This document shows positions 18,758 to 26,130 of a stretch of DNA of 38,471 nt, piece by piece (position 1 is the first letter of the stretch; every line of letters begins with the position of its first letter). The translations under genes were made by a program, and so were the position numbers. This stretch comes from Calditrichaceae bacterium. Lineage in GTDB: Bacteria > Calditrichota > Calditrichia > RBG-13-44-9 > J075. Under the pieces are notes generated by a model. That model did not search any database and had not been told where the DNA came from. It worked only from the letters and a program-made list of their open reading frames with translations. The stretch lies in contig JABWBP010000065.1 in assembly GCA_013360445.1 (NCBI GenBank), positions 1 to 38,471 on the forward strand, read 5' to 3'.

Positions 18758-19230
18758 ATATATCTCCCTATTGTCATAAAATAAGTTTATTAACCATAAA
18801 ATTAATCCCGTTGTTATTCTATACAGATTCGGATGACACAAAGCAACAAAAATTTTCTTACTGTAAAATATTCTGTGACCGTTTGGATTAACCACAGAGC
18901 CACAGAGACTCAGAGATCAAAAAACCAAGTATCTCTGTGGCTCTGAGCCTCTGTGGTTAAACTTGTTTTTACAGGTTGAAAATTTTCTGCATGTATAAAA
19001 CGAACCGGAGGGCGGGTTTTTGTGCATAATTATCAAAACAGCGATGGAGAGGCAGGTTTTTTGGATTTTTACATGAGTGGGAACACACTCCCCCGAAAAG
19101 CCGCTTTTAAAAAACACTTTTCGAAAACTTTTTACACCGGCGCGTTTTCTAAGGAAAAATTTTCTGCAAAAATTCCGGCAAGAATGGATGAACTCTCATA
19201 AACGACCGAAAACCATCCTCCAGCCTGGCG
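18758..19230. repeat. Segmental duplication, copy 1, block upstream of the helical-protein gene
   Basis: About 470 bp of non-coding DNA are conserved with 24276-24710, notably TTTTTGTGCATAATTATC, AGCGATGGAGAGGCAGG, CCCCCGAAAAGCCGCTTTT and TTTTTACACCGGCG. Conservation of upstream sequence with the gene suggests the two were copied together. On the minus strand a short reading frame (18917-19117) is shared in part by both copies, but most differences change amino acids, so coding is doubtful. Confidence 0.75.
18890..18958. repeat. Imperfect inverted repeat of CACAGAG units
   Basis: AACCACAGAGCCACAGAG on the left and CTCTGAGCCTCTGTGGTT on the right form a long imperfect stem around AAAAAACCAAG. 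CACAGAG-type repeats are common dispersed sequences in bacterial genomes. A fragment (GCCACAGAGGGCACAGAGG) is also found near 24513. Confidence 0.6.
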
Positions 19231-19416
19231 TTGTTTTTTAAACATACGCCTGCGATGCCGCAAACCGGCCTAACCTTTCGACCGCCCCATGCCAATCGCT
19301 AAAACGGGTAGCGCAGAAGACCTTCGATCTTCAGCGCAGCGCCGGCGCGGATTTCCGGTGCGTTAAACTGCTGCGAAGCCTGTATTATCAACGTTTCTGA
19401 GAAAAATATCGGGAAG

Positions 19417-19456
19417 TTCAGGGGGTGGGATATTACTTCCTTTCCCACCCTCTGAA
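19417..19456. terminator. Hairpin downstream of the minus-strand beta-helix/esterase gene
   Basis: A 14-bp stem with one mismatch, TTCAGGGGGTGGGA/TCCCACCCTCTGAA, has a 12-base loop and is followed on the + strand by TTTTATC. It lies about 95 bp past the stop of the minus-strand gene ending at 19549. It is a plausible transcription terminator for that gene, though the T-run is on the opposite side, so it could be bidirectional or simply a structured spacer. Confidence 0.4.
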
Positions 19457-19548
19457 TTTTATCTCACCCCTTAAATTTTATCCCTCCGAAGTATAACTGT
19501 TCACGCCAAATGTGACCCAAAACTTCCCGGGAGCGCAAACGATTTCCC

Positions 19549-22500
19549 TCACCTCACCAGCAGCATCCGGCGCGCCTGCACCTGATCGCCGGCGTGCTCC
19601 GAAGGAGTGGATACCCAAATGCGGTAGAAATACATTCCCGAACTCACCGGGCGGCCATGGCGATCCCGGCCCTCCCATACCACCGATTTCTCGCCCGGCA
19701 GCTGCGGCGCATCCACCAGGGTAATCACTTCCTGCCCGAGAATGTTATAGATTTTCAGCGATACCCGGGAGGGATGGGGCAAGGTGTAGCGGATGGTGGT
19801 ACTGGGGTTAAAGGGATTGGGATAGTTTTGCTCCAGGTTGAATTCGAGCGCGAGCGGCGCGTCCGGCTCCACGCCCAGCGCAGGACCGGGAAAGAAATAC
19901 TCCAGCCCGATATCCAGGTGCGCCCGCCAACTGCCCCAACTGTGCCCCTCGTGCCACTCGTTCCAGGCCATTTCATACCCTTTGGCCGGGAGAATGTCGC
20001 GCAGCGCCCGCCCATCCAGCATCACGTCCACTTCGTAGGTTCCCCAATCCACATAAAAAACCAAATTTTTAGTGGGGCCGGCCGCCAGGGTGTTGTAAAC
20101 CTCTTTATCCTTCGGCCAGTAGGCCGGGGAGTACGGCCCGCACAGCCCGAAATCTTCCGGATGGCTGTAACAGATCTGGGTGGAGATCAGCCCCCCGAAG
20201 GAAATGCCCACCATGGCCCGGCTGGCGGGATCGCGCCGGGTGCGGTAACGCGCGTCGATGGCGGGCATCAGCTCGTCGATAATGAAAGCGCTGAATTGCC
20301 CGGTCTGGTTAAAGGCGTATTCGTTATCGCGGTTTACCGGGGGCACGAATACCCCGATGAGCGGCTGAATCCGCTGCTCCGCGATGAGATAATCTAACAC
20401 GTTGTTGGCGTAGGCCAGGGAAATATACTCCAGCCCGTCGTGAAACAGCACCACCGGGAAACTGTCGGCCGGCGAGGTTTCATAAGAAGGCGGGGTATAG
20501 ACCCGCACCAGGCGGGAATTGTTCAAGGCGGCGCTGTAGGCCGTAGTATCGTGCAGGGTTCCGTGGGGAATATTGGGGTAATACGCGATCTCCGGGGGAT
20601 CGGCGTAGGCCGGCATGGCCAGCTCGGAGTTGGGCCCGAACCCGCCCCACACCTGGCGGGGATTCAGGGGATCGAGAATCCAGGTGCTGCCGTTGAGCAC
20701 GAATTTATAATCCAGCCGGGCGTCGGCTTCGAAGACCTCCTGGCGATACCAGAAATTGGTGCCCTGCACTTTGGTCATCGGAAACGCGTATTGGTCCCAG
20801 CCGTTGGCGTCCCCGGGCACGAACACGCTATTGCCGCTGCCGCGATAAATGTAATACACCACGTTCTCGCCCTCGATAAACGGGAACGCCGGCACGCTAT
20901 TCATAAAACTATCCACAATCGCCGGGCGCTGGGCAACCGGCGCGGAATTCACCCGGTTCAGGAAATTGCGAAATTGAGCGCCGAAGATAAAAGCAGCGGG
21001 CGGGGTGAAATCGGGATTTCCCCCGTACGCCCCCATGTCGTTGCGCAGCGTTCCCAGCGCCGGCCAGAGCGGCTGGCCGGGATTGGCGGGGTCTTCCGGA
21101 TCGTTGTATAGCGAATCGGGATTCCCGGCGTCGATACAAGGCGATTGGGATGCGCTGAGGTAGTAGTTGACGGTATCGGAAAAAACCGGCTCGAGATCGA
21201 GGTTGCCCAGCCCCGGGTAGCCGCCTTGCACGTCGGAGTAGTTGATCAGCGCCTCTCCCGCCACCTCGCTGTTCTGCGGCGCGGCGTTGCCCCAGAGGAT
21301 GGAATTCATCACCTGCGGGATTCCGAAGGCCGCGTCAATCGCTCCCCCTCTTTCCCCGGCGCTGTTATCCGCAATGGTGTTATTGTTGATTTGCCCATCC
21401 TCATTCTGCAGCAGCCGGGCGGCCCCGGAACGCTGCTGCAGCGCCGCTTTGACGCGCCGGATGGTAAAGGGAATGCGATTCATTCCCGCAAAACGCTCCG
21501 CGATCTCCCGCTCTGCCGGATTATCGGAAAAGGGAAATTTGTTGAGCCATAACCCGCCCCCGCTAACGCCGGCTGAATTCTTCGCAATCAGGTTGCCCTG
21601 GATAACCGGGCTGGCATAAAAAGTGGCCAGACCGCCGCCGTAGCTCGCGGAATTATGGGTGATTTGATTTTCCTGGATTCGCAAGGAGAAGGCCACAATC
21701 GCGATCAGCCCCCCGCCCAGGTTCTCCCCGGCCAGGGAGGTGTTGTGGGAAATCACGTTGCCGGTGACGTGGCTGCCGCCATCCGAAACCACCGCAGTCA
21801 CCCCGATGCCGACGCATCCCGCCGCCGCGTTAGCCTGGTTGTATTGGATGAGGTTGTTCTCCATCGCCAAACCGGGCAACTCGCAGTGCACCGCGCCGGT
21901 AGCGTCTCCCTGGGAATTCGATTCGTTGTGCGTAATCATATTCCCGGAAATAACCACCTCGCCCCAGGAACCGTAAAAATTAGCGCCCAAAAAGGCGCCG
22001 CCGGAACTCTGCCCCCGGGAGGAGAGGATGTTCTCGCGAATGCTGTTTTCCCGAATCCTCGCATCGCCGCCGATGAACATTCCCCCGCCCAGCGCCAGGG
22101 AGTCGCCATCTACCAGGTTCCCTTGAATGGTGTTATGCTCGATGATGATGCTGTGCCCGGCGCTCTCGGCCCGGGCGGCGATGCCTCCCCCGGAGGCGGT
22201 TTCCGCCCCGCTCACCGCGTTGGCCCGGATGCGGTTGTGGCTGATCCGCGCCCCGGAATTCCAGCACAAGATCCCCCCGCCGATTCTTTCCGAACCGAAG
22301 ATGAGCGGCGGGATCGCGGTGCCGCTGCCGCCGGTGATGGTAAACCCGCTCAGAACCGCGGCGGTGTCCTCCCCGGAGACGAAATAGACCACCGAGCCGC
22401 TGTCCGGGTTGGCCGGCTGGCTCCCGTCGATCACGGTGTTGGCGATGTGGGCGGTGTCGCCGTCGAGGATAAAATGGCTGGCGACCAGGATTGACTTGCC

Positions 22501-22677
22501 CTTGAAGTTGATATTCTCAACATAGGTATTTTCCGCTACCAAAACCGTGTCTCCATCCGCAGCGGCGTCGATGCCGGCCTGAATGGTGGGCTGGCCCGCG
22601 GGCACGTGGATGATGTTGGCGCGGAGGAAGGCGCATAAAACAATAATGAGTGCTAAAAAAAGGTAACGCTGGTTCAT
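19549..22677 (-). CDS. Exported beta-helix / esterase fusion with C-terminal sorting domain
   Basis: A 1042-aa protein. Signal peptide 1-20 is followed by IIHVPAGQPTIQAGIDAA, the classic start of right-handed parallel beta-helix surface proteins. Repeated turns (ISHNRI, IIEHNTI, ISGNMI, IQGNLI) continue to about residue 500. The middle (about 560-680) resembles a carbohydrate-binding/early-set domain (VVYYIYRGSGNSVFVPGDAN...YKFVLNG). Residues 700-930 form an alpha/beta-hydrolase of the enterochelin-esterase/esterase D type with nucleophile elbow GISFGG and a late EWHEGHSW histidine region. The C-terminus has YPNPFNPSTTIRYTLP, a type IX-like sorting/FlgD-like domain. The likely role is secreted ester hydrolysis. 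ATG 22677 is preceded by AAAGGACAG. It lies between the two copies of the segmental duplication, on the opposite strand. Confidence 0.85.
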   Translation of the reverse strand: MNQRYLFLALIIVLCAFLRANIIHVPAGQPTIQAGIDAAADGDTVLVAENTYVENINFKGKSILVASHFILDGDTAHIANTVIDGSQPANPDSGSVVYFVSGEDTAAVLSGFTITGGSGTAIPPLIFGSERIGGGILCWNSGARISHNRIRANAVSGAETASGGGIAARAESAGHSIIIEHNTIQGNLVDGDSLALGGGMFIGGDARIRENSIRENILSSRGQSSGGAFLGANFYGSWGEVVISGNMITHNESNSQGDATGAVHCELPGLAMENNLIQYNQANAAAGCVGIGVTAVVSDGGSHVTGNVISHNTSLAGENLGGGLIAIVAFSLRIQENQITHNSASYGGGLATFYASPVIQGNLIAKNSAGVSGGGLWLNKFPFSDNPAEREIAERFAGMNRIPFTIRRVKAALQQRSGAARLLQNEDGQINNNTIADNSAGERGGAIDAAFGIPQVMNSILWGNAAPQNSEVAGEALINYSDVQGGYPGLGNLDLEPVFSDTVNYYLSASQSPCIDAGNPDSLYNDPEDPANPGQPLWPALGTLRNDMGAYGGNPDFTPPAAFIFGAQFRNFLNRVNSAPVAQRPAIVDSFMNSVPAFPFIEGENVVYYIYRGSGNSVFVPGDANGWDQYAFPMTKVQGTNFWYRQEVFEADARLDYKFVLNGSTWILDPLNPRQVWGGFGPNSELAMPAYADPPEIAYYPNIPHGTLHDTTAYSAALNNSRLVRVYTPPSYETSPADSFPVVLFHDGLEYISLAYANNVLDYLIAEQRIQPLIGVFVPPVNRDNEYAFNQTGQFSAFIIDELMPAIDARYRTRRDPASRAMVGISFGGLISTQICYSHPEDFGLCGPYSPAYWPKDKEVYNTLAAGPTKNLVFYVDWGTYEVDVMLDGRALRDILPAKGYEMAWNEWHEGHSWGSWRAHLDIGLEYFFPGPALGVEPDAPLALEFNLEQNYPNPFNPSTTIRYTLPHPSRVSLKIYNILGQEVITLVDAPQLPGEKSVVWEGRDRHGRPVSSGMYFYRIWVSTPSEHAGDQVQARRMLLVR

Positions 22678-22699
22678 GGTTCTGTCCTTTCATTTATGG

Positions 22700-23198
22700 A
22701 TGGGCTTTGAATACATACCGATTCGCGGAACGGTAAGTTTCAGAGCAGGCAGCGGGTACGAGATTCATCATTTTAAAATAGCAACTGACCGGTCGGCGAC
22801 CCATGGAGCGACCCCGACCGACCTGTACTACGCCGACATGGATAAATGGATCGCCAAAAAGGGCGATGCTTATACTTCTTACGACGCCTCCGGCAATTTT
22901 GTGGGCGCTGATTTCGGGCGGAGCTGTTTTTGGGCAGAATTTCCCCAACGCATTTAATCCCAGCACGGAAATCCCGTATCAACTGCCCGAAGCGGCGGAG
23001 GTGGAGATTATGATTTACAGCGTCCTGGGGTAAAAAATCCGGGTACTGGTCAACCAGCGCCAGGAGGCGGGCAAATACCGGCGGCTCACCTGGAACGGCG
23101 ACAGCGAGCAGGGGCAGATGTTGCCCTCGGGCATCTATTTCCTGCGCATGAGAGCGGGAAGGTTTGGGGCGGACCGGAAGCTTTTATGGTTGAAGTGA
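22700..23198 (+). pseudogene. Broken remnant of a sorting-domain protein
   Basis: One frame reads [20 protein letters not shown] and nearby coding-like residues up to about 22920. Then the frame must shift to continue as [20 protein letters not shown]...LPSGIYFLRMRAG, a C-terminal sorting domain ending at TGA 23196-23198. In that frame a stop (TAA at 23031-23033) replaces the CAA found in the intact copy at 17750, and three extra bases lie near 23080 without breaking the frame. So there is at least one frameshift and one nonsense change. It is homologous to the tail of the lipase-like gene ending at 17915 and is the left part of duplication copy 2. Confidence 0.75.
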
Positions 23199-23319
23199 GC
23201 GGATTTTGCACGAGCCGGTGAATGTGCTTCGGTAGTGGTGAGCGGTAGAGTGGTGAATGATGGTGCGGCTGCCGCGCCCACTCACCACTCTACGACTACC
23301 GCGCCGGCGTTTCCCCGGA

Positions 23320-23632
23320 AATCCGGGCCTAATCTTTACCCACATCTTTTCATTCGTCCCTATGCCAAAGGCACTCCTTCGGAGCGGGACTACTCTTTGA
23401 GCTGTTATTCAGCCCCCGCGATGAATCGCGGGGCTATTTTCATTTATCCCTGCGGGATATGTTTCCCAGGAGCAAGTTGTTTGTGTCTCGTAGAGACAAC
23501 CGAAAATAGCCCCGATATTCATATCGGGGAACATTGAACCGACAATCTCCTGCAAAGTCCCGGAGGGACGGCTGAAAATCCCCTTTCCCCCCGATCCACG
23601 CAAAAAATGTGGGTAAAGATTAGAATCCCTGC
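23320..23632. repeat. Palindromic MITE-like element (295 bp) inserted in duplication copy 2
   Basis: The element 23329-23623 begins CTAATCTTTACCCACAT and ends ATGTGGGTAAAGATTAG, a perfect 17-bp terminal inverted repeat. Flanking 9-mers AATCCGGGC (23320-23328) and AATCCCTGC (23624-23632) match at 7 of 9 positions. The unoccupied site AATTCGGGC followed by AGGGAGG is preserved in duplication copy 1 near 18040. The interior has the same hairpins as 5982-6255 but in reverse orientation (CCCCGCGATGAATCGCGGGG, GTCTCGTAGAGAC, CCCCGATATTCATATCGGGG). There is no open frame for a transposase. Confidence 0.88.
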
Positions 23633-23801
23633 AGGGGAGACGCTCCCGGTGGATATCGCGGGGCAGAATAGTTTGAATGAGGGTTTATCGCTGCCCTGGC
23701 GCTGCCAGGAGGGATTGTTTATTCCCCCCCTGCCCCGGCAGGCCGAACAGACCTCCTGCTCTTGAAGCCAACCTTATGGGGGAAATCACATTCCCCTTCA
23801 C

Positions 23802-24275
23802 TCACGCCTTTTGTTGCACTTTTCTTTTTGCATGAGAGCGGCGAGCCGCTTGCCGGTTGCGCGCCAGGCTGGCCAAAAACGCTTGCTTTTTTCTTTCGCG
23901 CTTCTGGTCGAGCAGAGCAAAGAATTCCTCCAGGTGCCGGCGTCTTTCTTCCGGATCGCGGGTCTTTTTTAGAAAAAGTGTCTTCCTGGCGGCTGCTAAA
24001 ATATCGACTTCCTCATGCCGTTGCAGTTGTTCCATCCCGATTTGATTCTCGGTTATTTCCCTGGTCAAGCGAACCAGTTCGCTGGCCCGGTGGTAGGAAA
24101 TATAACAATTAGCCGAAGCAAACAGTTCGATAAGATAACCGGTGCGGGAGCGGGAGCCCATTTTCACGTGGCGATTGTATTCGTAAAACTTCGCCAGCGT
24201 TGAAATAAAGCCGCTAAAAGACTGGGTATAAACTCCGTAGGCTATCTCGACATCGAATTGGGTGGTAAACAACAT
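23802..24275 (-). CDS. Unrecognised alpha-helical protein, duplicate copy 2
   Basis: A 157-aa paralogue of the protein at 18287-18757, aligning over its full length with high identity. Shared blocks include GSRSRTGYL, ELVRLT, EITENQ and LDQKRERKKQAFL-SLARNRQAARRS. Like its copy it is charged and probably all-helical, with a basic C-terminal tail; I do not recognise the family. ATG at 24275 has GGGAGG six bases upstream. Both copies have kept open frames, whereas the sorting-domain fragment duplicated alongside this one has decayed, which hints that the helical protein is under selection. Its 5' side faces the truncated cas6 and CRISPR genes. Confidence 0.72.
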   Translation of the reverse strand: MLFTTQFDVEIAYGVYTQSFSGFISTLAKFYEYNRHVKMGSRSRTGYLIELFASANCYISYHRASELVRLTREITENQIGMEQLQRHEEVDILAAARKTLFLKKTRDPEERRRHLEEFFALLDQKRERKKQAFLASLARNRQAARRSHAKRKVQQKA

Positions 24276-24710
24276 TTTTTCCTCCCGTTCTCAAATAAGT
24301 TAATGTAAAAGTAACATCAAACCCTCCGTTAAAACCATAGAGATTCCGAGGAAACAAAGCAACAAAAATTTTCCAGATGTAAAACACAAACCGAGGGGCG
24401 AGTTTTTGTGCATAATTATCAAAACAGCAATGGAGAGGCAGGTTTTGGGGATTTTTACATAGCTGAGAACACCCTCCCCCGAAAAGCCGCTTTTAAAAAA
24501 CACTTGTTACTATTTAGCCACAGAGGGCACAGAGGAAGAATTCGGAATGCTTAGAACCGTTATTCCGGCACATAAAACATTTTTTCTGCAAAACGGGTTT
24601 GTTGAAAACTTTTTACACCGGCGTGTTTTCTATGGAAAAAATCTCTGCAAAAATTCCGGCAAAAATGGATGAACTCTCAAATAAGACCGAAACACATCCT
24701 CATGCCCGCC
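24276..24710. repeat. Segmental duplication, copy 2, block upstream of the helical-protein gene
   Basis: Matches 18758-19230 with moderate divergence, for example GTGCATAATTATCAAAACAG, CCCCCGAAAAGCCGCTTTT and AAAAATTCCGGCA. Beyond about 24710 the two copies no longer align. The remaining bases up to 24979 show no gene. Confidence 0.75.
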
Positions 24711-24979
24711 TCGGTTTTCAAGCGCATGCGCCGGCAGCCTCTCCCGGGTTACCGGGAACCGGCCATCCCTGGCGCTAAACTCCACCGGCAGAAACCCAAC
24801 GAAGGTTTTCGGGCGGAAATTCTTTTTCAGGCTCCCCCGCCGAGATAAAATTATCTTGATTTATTCCCCCCGGTTTCTTTATTATTGAATAGCAGTTTTG
24901 ATACTTGAATACCGATTGCGTTTCTGCTTATAGATAGAATCCGGGTTATTGTTCATCTTAAACAGAGGGGAACATCCCC

Positions 24980-25150
24980 ATGACCGGCGGTTTAGAGTAT
25001 CCTCTCCCGAGTATTCCTTACCTGACTTTAAAATTCAACCTCCTGGCCCTGCAAACCGCCCTGCTGCCGGCCTTCAAAGGCTCTTTGCTGCGCGGCGCCT
25101 TTGGCAACGCCCTGCGCCGCTGCAGCGTGTCGCCGAAAATGGAGAAATAG
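24980..25150 (+). pseudogene. cas6: Truncated cas6 (N-terminal fragment)
   Basis: Cas6 is the endoribonuclease that cuts pre-crRNA within repeats. This 56-codon frame starts at ATG 24980 after AGAGGGGAAC and contains ALQTALLPAFKGSLLRGAFG followed by NALRRC, the characteristic first ferredoxin-like fold block of Cas6. Homology stops at about 25125, and the frame ends SVSPKMEK and a TAG. A complete Cas6 is about 220-300 aa, so most of the protein, including the second fold, is missing. The following gene starts 3 bp later, suggesting that a deletion or insertion fused a new gene onto the cas6 start. The type III system here therefore lacks its own complete Cas6 in this window. Confidence 0.72.
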
Positions 25151-25153
25151 CGG

Positions 25154-25801
25154 ATGTGGTATCTCTACCTGGATGAAAGCGGCGATTTAGGGTTTGATTT
25201 CGTCAACAGAAAGCCCTCCCGGTTTTTCACGGTAACCATTCTGCTGGTAAAGGGAGTGGAAAACAACCGGGCGCTGATCAATGGGGTTAAAAAGACCATT
25301 AGAAGAAAACTGGATCCAAAAAGAAGGCGAAAAACCATTGATACGGAGCTTAAGGGTGAGAGAACGTCTATTAAGATCAAAGAGTATCTTTACAATCAAC
25401 TACTCAATATTCCTTTTGAGCTATATTGTGTTACAATGAATAAACGCCAGGCCTTTGCGAAGTTAGCAGACGAAAAGTCGCGCATCTACAACTACATGGC
25501 CAGGTTGGTTCTGGAGCAAATTCCTTTTGGCGAGCCTCCCGGTCGGGTAGAGTTGATCATCGACAAGAGCAAGAATAAACCCCAAATACAGGAATTCAAT
25601 GCTTATATCATCAACCATCTGCAGGGAAGATTGGATCCGCTGATACCTTTGGATATTTATCATCGGGTATCGCATCAAGACTATGGATTACAGGCCACAG
25701 ATGTGTTTTCCTGGGGAGTTTTTCGCAAATATGAAAGAGGGGATATCGAATGGTTCGAATTCTTTCGGGATAGGATTCGCTACAACGGGGAATATCCCTG
25801 A
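25154..25801 (+). CDS. DUF3800 domain protein
   Basis: A 215-aa protein starting MWYLYLDESGDLGF, the hallmark of DUF3800. An internal LIIDKSKNKPQIQEFN and a late SHQDYGLQATDVFSWG follow, matching the acidic and QxxD positions of the family. The family has an RNase H-like appearance with conserved acidic residues, but its reaction is not established. It is frequently seen in mobile and defence contexts. It starts 3 bp after the stop of truncated cas6 and may use that gene's translation signals. It is separated from cas10 by 329 bp, so it may not belong to the CRISPR operon. Full length, no visible damage. Confidence 0.82.
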   Translation: MWYLYLDESGDLGFDFVNRKPSRFFTVTILLVKGVENNRALINGVKKTIRRKLDPKRRRKTIDTELKGERTSIKIKEYLYNQLLNIPFELYCVTMNKRQAFAKLADEKSRIYNYMARLVLEQIPFGEPPGRVELIIDKSKNKPQIQEFNAYIINHLQGRLDPLIPLDIYHRVSHQDYGLQATDVFSWGVFRKYERGDIEWFEFFRDRIRYNGEYP

Positions 25802-26130
25802 AATAAAAAATGAGCGGGCCCTGCAGATTTGTTTCACCAGAGCTATGGCCAGCCGATGGGAGGGAACGCCCTGGAAATCTGTAGTGGTCTTACCGCTCGG
25901 AGACATAATATTGTTTCTCTCTTTGAAAGTCAAGATTTTTTTTCACCGGAAGCCCCCGCGCGCGGTTTGCTGCGCCGGCGTAAAATAATTTTTTTCGTCA
26001 ATATTTGGCGGGGAATTGAAAATATATAATAAGAAGGGAGGTTGGCAACGTTGCCGGGGTTGTGCCCGGGTTATGAAAAATATAGATTTCTTATGCTGAA
26101 AACTCTATTTGAAAACCAAAGGAGGCTTAC
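25802..26130 (+). promoter_or_regulatory. Gene-free region upstream of cas10 with candidate promoter and 12-bp palindrome
   Basis: No gene is recognised in these 329 bp. A candidate -10 box TATAAT lies at 26025-26030, with a weak TTGGCG 14 bases upstream (spacing short). Just downstream is a perfect 12-bp palindrome GGCAACGTTGCC at 26044-26055, placed where a repressor operator would overlap the transcription start. The strong ribosome binding site AAGGAGG (26119-26125) precedes the cas10 ATG. The promoter assignment is inference. Confidence 0.35.

Noticed and set aside
21655-22494. 279-codon open frame on the plus strand
   Set aside because: Antisense to the beta-helix/esterase gene; low-complexity Gly/Pro/Ala/Asp-rich translation typical of a GC-rich shadow.
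18917-24503. Short conserved minus-strand frames upstream of both helical-protein genes (18917-19117 and 24300-24503)
   Set aside because: They share MFFKSGFSGE and KTCLSIAVLIIMHKN, but differences between the copies mostly change residues and the ends diverge, so this looks like DNA conservation, not a protein.
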